Shown: positions 16,983 through 25,485 of the stretch, one piece after another | Layout of the letters: each line of letters begins with the position of its first letter | Position numbering within the stretch: the stretch's first letter is position 1 | The notes under the pieces: model-generated | Told to the model about the DNA's origin: nothing | Database searches by the model: none | Seen by the model: the letters and a program-made list of their open reading frames with translations, nothing else | Made by a program: the position numbers and the translations under genes | Assembly: GCF_004571065.1 (NCBI RefSeq) | Contig: NZ_SPQN01000046.1 | Coordinates: forward strand, 1-35,977 | Source: Geodermatophilus sp. DF01-2 | GTDB taxonomy: Bacteria; Actinomycetota; Actinomycetes; Mycobacteriales; Geodermatophilaceae | Direction: 5' to 3' | Length of the DNA: 35,977 nt

Positions 16983-19027
16983 GGCTCACCCCCGCGGACG
17001 CGGGGAGCACTTGTCCAACTGCGCGCGACGCCAGTCGGCGCGCGGCTCACCCCCGCGGACGCGGGGAGCACCGTCCGGACGGCGGGTCACAGCAGCACTC
17101 CGGCAGCTCACCCCCGCGGACGCGGGGAGCACCTGCAGGGCGTCCCCGGTGGTCGCGGCAACAGCGGCTCACCCCCGCGGACGCGGGGAGCACCGTCCTC
17201 CTACGCGGACGGCACCGGCAGCACCGGGCTCACCCCCGCGGACGCGGGGAGCACTGCTCCTCCGCACGGAGGACGCACAGCGGGCAGGGCTCACCCCCGC
17301 GGACGCGGGGAGCACGTTGACGCCATCCCCTTCGACGCGCCGCCCACCGGCTCACCCCCGCGGACGCGGGGAGCACTTTTTCCGCCAGAGCCTCCGCACT
17401 GATCAGCGGGGCTCACCCCCGCGGACGCGGGGAGCACCCGCCGCCACCGAAGTGGTCTGCCCGGTCCCTGGGCTCACCCCCGCGGACGCGGGGAGCACTG
17501 GTGCCCGACGATGGCGGTGCCCCCGGAGCTGGGCTCACCCCCGCGGACGCGGGGAGCACACGGCCGGGTCCTGCGACATGACGAAGTGGATGGGCTCACC
17601 CCCGCGGACGCGGGGAGCACGTCAGCGTCACGTCAACCCCTGTCGGGAAAAACGGCTCACCCCCGCGGACGCGGGGAGCACGCGGAGCTGAGCGGCTCGC
17701 AGGGCATGCACGAGGGCTCACCCCCGCGGACGCGGGGAGCACTCGGCGGCCAGCGCCCGTGCGCAGGTGGGGCAGGGCTCACCCCCGCGGACGCGGGGAG
17801 CACCGACCGCAGCCAGGTGGCGGCGTCGGTCAGCGCGGCTCACCCCCGCGGACGCGGGGAGCACCACCTGACACCCGTCACCGGTCGCCGACTTCCGTGG
17901 CTCACCCCCGCGGACGCGGGGAGCACGCCGACGTCCCCCCGGGCGGGTCCGTCGGGGTGGGCTCACCCCCGCGGACGCGGGGAGCACGACTGGCCCAGCT
18001 GCAGCCCGCCGCACCAGCAGGGCTCACCCCCGCGGACGCGGGGAGCACGAGCTGCCGACGGAGGCGCTGCGGCTGAACTTGGGCTCACCCCCGCGGACGC
18101 GGGGAGCACGGTCGAGGACGCCGGCATGTTTTCCGCGCAGTCGGGCTCACCCCCGCGGACGCGGGGAGCACGGTCACCGCAGGCACCCGGCATGAGGCGC
18201 GGCCGGCTCACCCCCGCGGACGCGGGGAGCACAGCGGGCTGCTGTTCTGGCCGGCCGCGGCCGCCGGCTCACCCCCGCGGACGCGGGGAGCACCTACCCA
18301 TGCTCGACCAGGAGGACGACGACATGGGCTCACCCCCGCGGACGCGGGGAGCACGACGCCTACGAAGCCCGCGGCCGGCAGCGCCCGGGCTCACCCCCGC
18401 GGACGCGGGGAGCACAACCGGTAGGCGAGCTTGCCGAAGTTGGCCTTGGGCTCACCCCCGCGGACGCGGGGAGCACCGTCGCAGGCTGTGATGCCGCCAT
18501 CACGCCCGGGGCTCACCCCCGCGGACGCGGGGAGCACAGTGGCTGGCTGCTGTGGCACTTCTTCAGCTGGGGCTCACCCCCGCGGACGCGGGGAGCACGC
18601 CCGGTTGACCCCGGAGCACGTGGCCGGGCAGGGCTCACCCCCGCGGACGCGGGGAGCACGCCGCGAAGGACGCACTCGGCGCGGTGAGCCCGGGCTCACC
18701 CCCGCGGACGCGGGGAGCACCTCACCTCGAGGAAACGCGGCGAACCCGAGCCGGGCTCACCCCCGCGGACGCGGGGAGCACGCCCGCTCGCAGGTGCTGC
18801 GCATCCTGCAGCGGGGCTCACCCCCGCGGACGCGGGGAGCACGCGCGCTCTTGCGCGGTCGTCGTCAGCTCGCGGGGCTCACCCCCGCGGACGCGGGGAG
18901 CACACGGCGCACCCGCTGTCCAAGGAGGACGCGACGCGCTCACCCCCGCGGACGCGGGGAGCACACGTCCGCGCCGAGCACCGGGCGTTCCACGAGGCGC
19001 TCACCCCCGCGGACGCGGGGAGCACAC

Positions 19028-19060
19028 TCGAAGCCGGCCTCGGCCGACAGCGCGGCCAGC
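19028..19060 (-). other. Self-targeting spacer matching fbiC
   Basis: This 33-nt spacer, fourth from the leader, is the exact reverse complement of 1888-1920 inside fbiC. It sits in the block of spacers whose repeat boundary is shifted by 2 bp. Confidence 0.93.
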
Positions 19061-19271
19061 CTCACCCCCGCGGACGCGGGGAGCACACAGCAGGTCGAGG
19101 ATGCCCCCGGACCGGATCCAGCTCACCCCCGCGGACGCGGGGAGCACACCTGGAAGGAGAACCTCCAGCTGGCCGGGGAGGCCTCACCCCCGCGGACGCG
19201 GGGAGCACACTTGAACACGATCTGCTGCGTGCCGGCGTCCTTGCTCACCCCCGCGGACGCGGGGAGCACAC

Positions 19272-19335
19272 ACTTCCTGACCTGCCCATTCGGTCCCGAA
19301 GTGCTGATTCTGCGTTCGGTTTCTCGCTGAGGACG
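19272..19335 (-). promoter_or_regulatory. CRISPR leader between cas2 and the newest repeat
   Basis: Only 64 bp separate the cas2 stop from the first repeat, so the crRNA promoter may extend into cas2. The leader ends, in transcription sense, with AGGAAGTGTGT before the repeat, giving a short GT run at the integration site. It contains an inverted repeat CACTTC (19271-19276) and GAAGTG (19298-19303) with an inner TTCGG/CCGAA, possible contacts for Cas1-Cas2 or an architectural protein. Decayed repeats at the opposite end agree with the leader being here. Confidence 0.75.
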
Positions 19336-19701
19336 CTATCGGACTGGTCGACGCCCGTACTTGCGGCGCTTGCTGGCAGCACTCCACCCCGCTGCAGGCG
19401 GCTCCTCCGTCACCGCGGGAGCCGCGGCGTGCTCCGGCCTCATCATCAGCGTGAGCCCATCGAAGTCCGTCGGCGTCCAGTGGTGGTTGTGCACGCGGAA
19501 GTCCATCCGCTGCTCCCCCGGCACGCTGAAGACCATCAGCGCTCGGCCACCCGACGCCATCTCGCAGACGTTCAGCCACATGAGGTCACGCACCCGGGCG
19601 GACACGTGGCCGACGAAGACCCCCGCCGAGATCTCGAGCAGCCACCGCGTCAGATGTCCTCGTAGCCCCGCGGGACAGGCCGACAAGACGAGGACGACCA
19701 T
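19336..19701 (-). CDS. cas2: Cas2, type I-E spacer-integration subunit
   Basis: A 121-residue Cas2 of the I-E (CasF/Cas2e) type, the structural dimer at the centre of the Cas1-Cas2 integrase. The start MVVLVLSACPAGLRGHLTRW and the following GVFVGHVSARVRDLMW are diagnostic of I-E Cas2, with the ferredoxin-like fold expected over the first 85 residues and a variable basic tail (SKRRKYGRR). ATG 19701 overlaps the cas1 stop by one base (TGATG), so translation is coupled. Last gene of the cas operon; the leader and array follow on the same strand. Confidence 0.97.
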   Translation of the reverse strand: MVVLVLSACPAGLRGHLTRWLLEISAGVFVGHVSARVRDLMWLNVCEMASGGRALMVFSVPGEQRMDFRVHNHHWTPTDFDGLTLMMRPEHAAAPAVTEEPPAAGWSAASKRRKYGRRPVR

Positions 19702-20651
19702 CAGAAGTCCGTCCCGTACCCAGAGCCGCCGGCCACGGGATCGTCCGACTCGTCCCACAGGTACACGACGTCGGCGTCAGGCACCGCATCGGCAGGCGAA
19801 TCGCCGTCCGTCGTGAGGAGCCGGCGGACGTCCCGCACGCACCGTTCCAAGAGCTTGCCGTCGAACAACCGGTCCCGCACCGCCCGGCGCGCATCCGCCG
19901 GGATGTCCTCCGTGGGACTCGCAGCCACGTCGAACGCCACGGGGATGCTGATGTCGGCCTTGTAGAGGTCGGCGATGTCGTAGACGAACGACAACTCGTG
20001 GCCGGTGTGCACGAAGCCGAGCCCCGGCGAGCAGCCAAGCGCCACGATGACCGCGTGGACGACGCCGTAGAGAGACGTGTTCGCTGCTGACAACGCCTGG
20101 TTGACCCTGTCCTCCGAGGCGAAGTCGTCGACGTCGTAGTCCCGGCGCTTCCACTCCACTCCGGTGCGGGCGGAGTGCTCACGGTAGAGCCGCCGGACGC
20201 GCGCCCCCTCCCGGCCGCGCAACTGCTGCATGGTCAGCCCCTCGACGTCCTCGCCGGGGAACCGCATGCCGTACATCTGCCGCGCGACCGCCAGCCGCGA
20301 CCGCTTGTTGGTCACGAGATCGGCCTGTGCCTCCAGCAGCCGGGCCGACCGTGCCAGCGAACGGCCGTGCGCGTAGCAGCGCACGCCCCGCTCCCCCACC
20401 CACACAGCCGTCGCCCCGCTCTGCCCGATCAGCACCATGGCCTGATGACTGATGCGCGTGCCCGGCCCGAGCAGGAGAGCACCCAGTCCCGAGGCGGGGA
20501 TGTGTACGGTGCCCCGCTCGTCGGTGGCGGTGACTGCGTTGGCATCCCGGTGCACGACGCAGCGTTCGACGTAGACGAAGGACAGCCGGTCCTCTGCTCG
20601 GACGAGCTCGGGCAGCGAGGACGGCGGAGGCCCCGGGATCTTGCGCATCAT
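19701..20651 (-). CDS. cas1: Cas1, type I-E integrase
   Basis: A 316-residue Cas1e, the metal-dependent nuclease/integrase that inserts new spacers. The expected catalytic residues are present: Glu148 in LRGREGARVR, His215 in GFVHTG, and Asp225 and Asp228 in FVYDIADLYK. The ATG at 20651 overlaps the cas6e stop (ATGA). The frame is open further upstream through cas6e, but conserved sequence starts at KIPGPPPSSLPEL. All active-site residues are intact, consistent with recent acquisition of spacers, including the off-register ones. Confidence 0.97.
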   Translation of the reverse strand: MMRKIPGPPPSSLPELVRAEDRLSFVYVERCVVHRDANAVTATDERGTVHIPASGLGALLLGPGTRISHQAMVLIGQSGATAVWVGERGVRCYAHGRSLARSARLLEAQADLVTNKRSRLAVARQMYGMRFPGEDVEGLTMQQLRGREGARVRRLYREHSARTGVEWKRRDYDVDDFASEDRVNQALSAANTSLYGVVHAVIVALGCSPGLGFVHTGHELSFVYDIADLYKADISIPVAFDVAASPTEDIPADARRAVRDRLFDGKLLERCVRDVRRLLTTDGDSPADAVPDADVVYLWDESDDPVAGGSGYGTDF

Positions 20652-21331
20652 GACGCCGTGGGTGCCAGCGTGAGCAGCCCGCAGCCGTAGGCCTTGGCCG
20701 GCCCGATTCCGCCGGTCAGCGTGGCGCGAAGCACGGCGGGGTCCCCCACGACGAGCTGACCTTCGAACATCGCTCGTGACAGCGTCACCGTCCCCTCTCC
20801 TCGCCGGAACCGGTCGACCGATCGGTTCCGGACGACGAGGCCGTTCTCTGGACGCTTCTGCGCGTCGAGACCGAGAACCGGTGGGAGCTCGAAGCCGGCC
20901 TGCTCCGCCCGACCTACCAACCAGGCCTGTTGCTGGGACACAGTGACGTGCCCGAACCTCTGCGACGGCGCTCCCTCCTTGAGGGGCCTCGACCGGGTCG
21001 GGTTCGCCGTCAGCCGGAAGGCCCACCGCTGGCCGACGGCCAGCCGGTCGAGCAGCGGCGCATAGTCCCGGCTCTCCCAGGTGGGGAGCGTCGGCCACCC
21101 GGCCTGCTCGATCAGATGGGTGAAGTCCGGTTGTTCGGGCGAGACCACGTACAGCACGGCCTCCCCGTCGGCGGGGTCCAGCCGCCACAGCACGCGCTCC
21201 GACGTCCGGTCGGCGAGCCGCCCCGGGAACGCGGCCATGACCGCGGCGTGCATGACCTGCGGCGAGCCCAACAGCGGTCGGCCGGACCGCCGGGCCGGGT
21301 TCAGTCGGACGCGGCTGAGGTAGGTCACCAC
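20648..21331 (-). CDS. cas6e: Cas6e (CasE) crRNA-processing endonuclease
   Basis: A 227-residue Cas6e/Cse3 with two RAMP-type domains. It cuts the pre-crRNA at the 3' base of the repeat hairpin, leaving an 8-nt 5' handle, and stays bound in Cascade. Visible are MVTYLSRVRLNPARR at the start, the catalytic histidine His28 in VMHAAVMAAFPG, and the C-terminal glycine-rich loop GGIGPAKAYGCGLLTLAP. The GTG start at 21331 overlaps the cas5 stop by 7 bases; the adjacent GTG at 21328 is equally possible. Confidence 0.96.
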   Translation of the reverse strand: MVTYLSRVRLNPARRSGRPLLGSPQVMHAAVMAAFPGRLADRTSERVLWRLDPADGEAVLYVVSPEQPDFTHLIEQAGWPTLPTWESRDYAPLLDRLAVGQRWAFRLTANPTRSRPLKEGAPSQRFGHVTVSQQQAWLVGRAEQAGFELPPVLGLDAQKRPENGLVVRNRSVDRFRRGEGTVTLSRAMFEGQLVVGDPAVLRATLTGGIGPAKAYGCGLLTLAPTAS

Positions 21332-22032
21332 GCCGCCATCGGGTCGTGGGCGTCGCGAGCCACCGCTCGCGCGCCGCGGGAGTGCACCAGCACCGAGTCG
21401 TACAGCACCGTCCGCCAGCCGTACTCACGGCGCTCCGGATCGAAGCTGATCGGGTGGTCGCGGACCGTCACCGCCTTCGCCGTACCGGGCGGGCAGTCGA
21501 TCACCGTCTCCACGTGCACCTCAGGCAAGGACGCGACAGCCGCGGAGCGGCGGTACCAGGCCTTGGCCGCCCACGGTTCGGCGGACAGCACCTCCTCGAC
21601 GGTTCCGTCCAGCACCTTCGGCAGCAGGGGCCCGGCTGGCGGGCACGAGCGGCGGCCCAGGTACAGCGGGTAGACCGGACGGCGCAGGGCCTCGGCGAGG
21701 ACGTCGAGCAGCATCCTTTCCCCTTCGACCGCGGCAAGGAACACCGCGTCGGCCAGGTAGAAGCGGTAGCTCAGCGGCATCGTCTGGCGCCCGTCGAGGC
21801 TTCGCGCGGTCTGGAAATCGCGCACCAGCCGGCCGGGCTGATCGATCCGAACGCCGAAGCGCAGACCCGCCAGGTCCTCCAGCCGCTCGGTGCGTCGGCG
21901 CCCCTGTGCTGCCGCCAACAGCCCCAGCACTCCGCTCTTGGTCGGCGCCGATTCCGTGCCCCGCCGGACGAACCGCGACGACGATCCCCACGACTGCAGC
22001 GGCCCGGCGAGGGTGAGCAGCAGGACGCTCAT
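21325..22032 (-). CDS. cas5e: Cas5e (CasD), Cascade subunit holding the 5' handle
   Basis: A 235-residue Cas5e that caps the crRNA 5' handle in Cascade. The RAMP start MSVLLLTLAGPLQSWGSSSR and the RGTESAPTKSGVLGLLAAA segment are typical. The ATG start overlaps the cas7 stop by 4 bases (ATGA). Because this subunit, with Cas7 and Cse1, reads the GUGAGCC part of the handle, it is the component most affected by the register shift in the newest spacers. Confidence 0.96.
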   Translation of the reverse strand: MSVLLLTLAGPLQSWGSSSRFVRRGTESAPTKSGVLGLLAAAQGRRRTERLEDLAGLRFGVRIDQPGRLVRDFQTARSLDGRQTMPLSYRFYLADAVFLAAVEGERMLLDVLAEALRRPVYPLYLGRRSCPPAGPLLPKVLDGTVEEVLSAEPWAAKAWYRRSAAVASLPEVHVETVIDCPPGTAKAVTVRDHPISFDPERREYGWRTVLYDSVLVHSRGARAVARDAHDPMAAW

Positions 22033-23156
22033 GCCACCGCAGGGTCGTCGACGGCCGCTCCCAGCCGGGCGACGACCAGCTCGCCGACGGCGGGGATGAT
22101 CTCCGGCCAGGGCCGCCGCTCCCCGAGCTCTTCGAGTCCAGCGGCCGCGGGGCCGGCGACGAAGGTCGCCACCGGCTGCAGGCCGTACGCCGTAGCCAGC
22201 TCGCCCGCGTGGGACGCCAGCCGGCTCACCGCCTGCTTCACCCGCCCGTCGGGATCCTTGATCGCCTCTTCGAAGGCACCGGCATAGCTCACCGGCTGGT
22301 CGTCGCGCACCTGGACCAGAATCGCGTCGGGCAATGTCCGGTTGGCGAAGGTGTTCTGCTTGCCGGTCGGCATGCTGGTGACGAAGCAGTCGAGGAACAC
22401 CTCGACCGCTCGCTGGACGGCGGCCGGGTCGCCCAGGTTCTTGCTCAACGCGGCCAGGTCGACGGTGGCGTAGCGGTAGAGCGTGGAGGAGTTGAACTCC
22501 ACGGTGCCGATCATCCCGGCGCCGGCGTCCTCCTCGTCGTCGTCCGCCTTGTGGTCGTCGACCGCGGTGAAGTAGTCCGACTCGTCCTCGACGGCGTGCA
22601 CGCTGAGTGCGTGCGCGACCTGGCAGGCGGCGTCGACGTTGAGGTCGGTCTGGTCGGCCACCATCCGGCCGAACAGGGCGATGTCGACCGAGTGCTCCCG
22701 GTCGGCGAGCTTCTTGACGTCATCGGGGTAGCTGCCGCCGTCTCGCTCGCTCACCGCTGCGGCCGCGAGGTTCTCGATCTGCCGGCGGGAGAGGAACAGC
22801 AGGAATCCCGACTCCTGCGGGGCCTCCTTCTTGCGCGCCGGCTTGAGCTTGACCCCGACCTGTTTCAGCACGCCCTCGGCCATGGTCAGCGCGGCCGCCT
22901 CGTCGACCGATGGGTCGATGCGTCGGATCTCGTCCGCGATCACTTCGACAACCCGCCGGCTGCGGACGCCGAGACTGCTGGGGTCCAGCTGATCCGCGAA
23001 CGCCTTCCGGGCCGCCCGCTTCCACGCCTGGCTGGACACCCGGGCGCGGCGGACCCCGCCGAAGAACGCGGTCTTCGGACTGCCGGTGTCGTCCCTGTTG
23101 AGGTTGCTCGGCGGCACGGTCTGCAGCACGTGGACGTCGATGTAGGTGCGGGTCAC
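22029..23156 (-). CDS. cas7e: Cas7e (CasC), Cascade backbone
   Basis: A 375-residue Cas7e, six copies of which form the crRNA-binding backbone of Cascade. The beginning (TYIDVHVLQTVPPSNLNRDD, KTAFFGGVRRARVSSQAWKR) is strongly conserved in I-E systems, as is the later KQNTFANRTLPDAILVQVRD. The GTG start overlaps the cse2 stop by 4 bases. Length and motifs are normal. Confidence 0.97.
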   Translation of the reverse strand: MTRTYIDVHVLQTVPPSNLNRDDTGSPKTAFFGGVRRARVSSQAWKRAARKAFADQLDPSSLGVRSRRVVEVIADEIRRIDPSVDEAAALTMAEGVLKQVGVKLKPARKKEAPQESGFLLFLSRRQIENLAAAAVSERDGGSYPDDVKKLADREHSVDIALFGRMVADQTDLNVDAACQVAHALSVHAVEDESDYFTAVDDHKADDDEEDAGAGMIGTVEFNSSTLYRYATVDLAALSKNLGDPAAVQRAVEVFLDCFVTSMPTGKQNTFANRTLPDAILVQVRDDQPVSYAGAFEEAIKDPDGRVKQAVSRLASHAGELATAYGLQPVATFVAGPAAAGLEELGERRPWPEIIPAVGELVVARLGAAVDDPAVA

Positions 23157-23833
23157 GCGTTCTCCTCCAGGTCGGTCGGGGGCTCGGTCTGTGCAGCAGA
23201 AGTGGCTCCGGCGGCATCGGCCGGCCGGGCCCGGTGGTACTCGCGACCCCAGCGCAACCGCACGCCCGCAGCGGTCGCTGGATCCTGGAGCGCGGCGAGG
23301 TCGTCGGCGAGCCGGCCGTAGTCGAGCGGGACGGCGGCCGAACGGAGCTGGCGCACCAGACCCCGCGCGTGGTCCATCAGCTCGACGAACGTGCTCGCCG
23401 TGCCCAGCGCCTCGAACCGGCGCCGCACCGCCTTCTCGTTGCTCCTGTCCGGCTGGACGAGGGCCCGCACCGACCGACCGAGGCCGTAGCCGGCGTGGTG
23501 CATCGAGGCGGTCTGCGACTGCTGGTGGATGGCGTACAGCGTCAGCGCGGCGTGCACGGCACGCTCGTCGTCGGTCGGCTCGTCCGACGTTCCCGCGGGA
23601 ACGTCGAGACCGGCCACGGTCATCTCCCAGACCCGTGGGTCGCTACCCGGGGCTGCCGTACTGGCCCGGCGGAGCGCAGCGAGGTCGGACACCCCCGTGG
23701 GCTGGTTCCGCCGGTACCGACCCTGCAGGTCGCGTACGCGCCCGTCGACCAGCGCTCCCAACCGGCGCAGAGGCACCCGCCGGACGTCGGCCGGCCTTTC
23801 GGGCGCATCACTCGTCATTCCGTCGGTGCTCAC
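23153..23833 (-). CDS. cse2: Cse2 (CasB), Cascade small subunit
   Basis: A 226-residue Cse2/CasB, an all-helical subunit present twice in Cascade that stabilises the R-loop. The segment LTLYAIHQQSQTASMHHAGY followed by GLGRSVRALV is a family hallmark, as is RRRFEALGTAS. GTG 23833 is chosen because it overlaps the cse1 stop in a GTGA arrangement; an internal ATG six codons later is the alternative. Confidence 0.95.
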   Translation of the reverse strand: MSTDGMTSDAPERPADVRRVPLRRLGALVDGRVRDLQGRYRRNQPTGVSDLAALRRASTAAPGSDPRVWEMTVAGLDVPAGTSDEPTDDERAVHAALTLYAIHQQSQTASMHHAGYGLGRSVRALVQPDRSNEKAVRRRFEALGTASTFVELMDHARGLVRQLRSAAVPLDYGRLADDLAALQDPATAAGVRLRWGREYHRARPADAAGATSAAQTEPPTDLEENA

Positions 23834-25485
23834 ACCGGCTCCTTCGTCTGTTGAATCGGCTGGTGCTCGGCAGGGGCGAAGGCTCGGGGGACCGCCTCGA
23901 CCAGGGCGGCAGAGAAGAAGACGTCGGCCCGTGCGGAATCCAGATGGCGCTGGTTGACCTCGCGCCCACGCCACGCCGCAGGGCCGCTGTCCTCCAGCAG
24001 TTCATCGGCCAGCCCGCGAACGATCCGCCGCACCTGCCTGTGCCAGCGCTCCTCGACCTCGATCAGGTCGCTGTCAGGTCCCAGCTCCGCGACCCACCGC
24101 CGGAAGGGCGCATCCAGCGCGGCGAACCCCAGCTCTCGAGCGCGGTCTGCGGCCCCGGCTCCGTCGCCGCCCGCCGCCTCCTGCAGGTTGCGGGCGAGCG
24201 ACCCGAGCGCCCGGACGGCTGCCTCGGCGGCGTTCACCGCGTCCACGGCCGCCAGCCCGAGAGCGCGGTGTTCGGACTGCAGGACGGCGACGGTCAGCGA
24301 CAGCTCGTCATCGATCAACTCATCGACCACCGAGTTGTTGCTGCCGTAGACGATGCCGACTGCTCGCGTCTGGATCATGTAGTCGTGCGGAACATGACCG
24401 TGGAGCTGAATCAGAGCGAGCCACTCGCTCATCGCGGGCGGCAGGGTGTCCGCGCCCCCGGTTCGCTGGGCGGCCCCTGCGGGTAGCAGGGCCGCGAGAC
24501 CGCGCCAGAATGCGCGGTCGACGTGGTGCTCACGCGGCATGTACACCAGCTGCCGGCCGAGCTTCTTCGCCTGGGCGTCGCTCTTCCGCCAGGCGCTCAT
24601 GGGCTCGAAGGAGAACGCGTCCTGCACGGGCAGCGGATCACCGTTGGCGACCAGGACCCCGGTCACTCCCGCGTCGTTGCCCACGAGGCGCACCCGACGG
24701 CTGGGCCAGGTGTAGAGGTCGGCCGGCCCGCGCGGGGACGCACCTTCCCGCTCCACCGCGGCGGTCAGTAGCGGGCGCTCCCAGACCGGCAGGTCGTCGT
24801 CGGATTCGCCCCAGCCCAGGACCGGGGACTGCTCCCCGTAGGGAAGGAGGTTGAGCAGCAACGTGTCCCGGAGGGTCGTGCCCTGCATCAGCACGCCGCC
24901 GAGGTTGCCGGCCCAGGCGATGCCGATCGGGTATCCCTTGCCACCTTTGACCCGCGGATCCCCGGCGGCTCCGGACTTGATGCCCGATGGGTCGAAGGCG
25001 TGCGCGTGCACCACCCAGCGGGCTGCCTCGGCGAAGCCGATGCACTGAAGGGCTCGACCGGCCCGGGTGGTGAAGTACGGATGCCCGTTCGGCACGTCGG
25101 CGATCAGCTTCTCCAGCCCGGAGAACTCGCCCTTGGCGGTCGACAGGCCCGCGACCTGCAGGAACGGCGCCTCGGTCGAGAACAGGTCGAAGCGGCGCCG
25201 CCACTGCGCCAGGTAGCGCGCGACGTCGTCGACCGGCAGTCCCGGAGCGCGCCACAGTTCGGCCCAGTCGGTGATGTCCTCCGGGCCGCGCACGGCCCGG
25301 TGCAGGATCGCGAGCAGCACGCGGGTCAGCGCAAAGCCCTGGGTAGGCAGCTCGCCGCCGATCGAGACGAGCTCGTCGGACCGGGCGAACACGTCGATCG
25401 GACTGAGCTCGTGCACGGCACCATCGAGCCCGAGCGCCGGAATCCACGGCTCTGCGGTGAGGTCGTATCGGGGCAGCTGGGTCAT
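23830..25485 (-). CDS. cse1: Cse1 (CasA/Cas8e), Cascade large subunit
   Basis: A 551-residue Cse1/Cas8e, which reads the PAM, starts unwinding and recruits Cas3. Its start YDLTAEPWIPALGLDGAVHE is diagnostic; FALTRVLLAILHRAVRGPED and the GRALQCIGFAEAARWVVHAH region are further conserved blocks. ATG 25485 overlaps the cas3 stop (ATGA). The C-terminal four-helix bundle is present. This subunit would test the AA(C/G) motif deduced from the spacer starts. Confidence 0.96.
   Translation of the reverse strand: MTQLPRYDLTAEPWIPALGLDGAVHELSPIDVFARSDELVSIGGELPTQGFALTRVLLAILHRAVRGPEDITDWAELWRAPGLPVDDVARYLAQWRRRFDLFSTEAPFLQVAGLSTAKGEFSGLEKLIADVPNGHPYFTTRAGRALQCIGFAEAARWVVHAHAFDPSGIKSGAAGDPRVKGGKGYPIGIAWAGNLGGVLMQGTTLRDTLLLNLLPYGEQSPVLGWGESDDDLPVWERPLLTAAVEREGASPRGPADLYTWPSRRVRLVGNDAGVTGVLVANGDPLPVQDAFSFEPMSAWRKSDAQAKKLGRQLVYMPREHHVDRAFWRGLAALLPAGAAQRTGGADTLPPAMSEWLALIQLHGHVPHDYMIQTRAVGIVYGSNNSVVDELIDDELSLTVAVLQSEHRALGLAAVDAVNAAEAAVRALGSLARNLQEAAGGDGAGAADRARELGFAALDAPFRRWVAELGPDSDLIEVEERWHRQVRRIVRGLADELLEDSGPAAWRGREVNQRHLDSARADVFFSAALVEAVPRAFAPAEHQPIQQTKEPV

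Larger units (their letters stand above)
15151..19271 (-). CRISPR. Type I-E CRISPR array, 68 repeats and 67 spacers
   Basis: The 28-nt repeats read, in crRNA orientation (minus strand), GTGCTCCCCGCG at the start and GGGTGAGCC at the end, with a CCCCGC/GCGGGG stem. Starts are at 15151, 15214, 15274, 15334 and then nearly every 61 bp to 19242. Spacers are 33 nt, except four of 34 nt (before repeats at 16311, 16495, 17899 and 18144). The three leftmost repeats are decayed (15151 has 6 mismatches; 15214 and 15274 are 27 nt), marking the old end. Point variants occur at 15395, 16678 and 17105. The seven repeats nearest the leader (18876-19271) carry an extra AC on the leader side, and the six nearest lack the usual GG at the other edge. 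In crRNA sense, spacers nearly all begin with C (about two thirds) or G, fitting a PAM-derived first base. Confidence 0.98.

Noticed and set aside
15211..19330. Long open reading frames running through the CRISPR array (for example 15252-16796 and 16103-17320)
   Set aside because: The 61-bp period of GC-rich repeats without stop codons creates these frames; their translations are repeats of GSPPRTRGA, LTPADAGST and AHPRGRGEH in turn.
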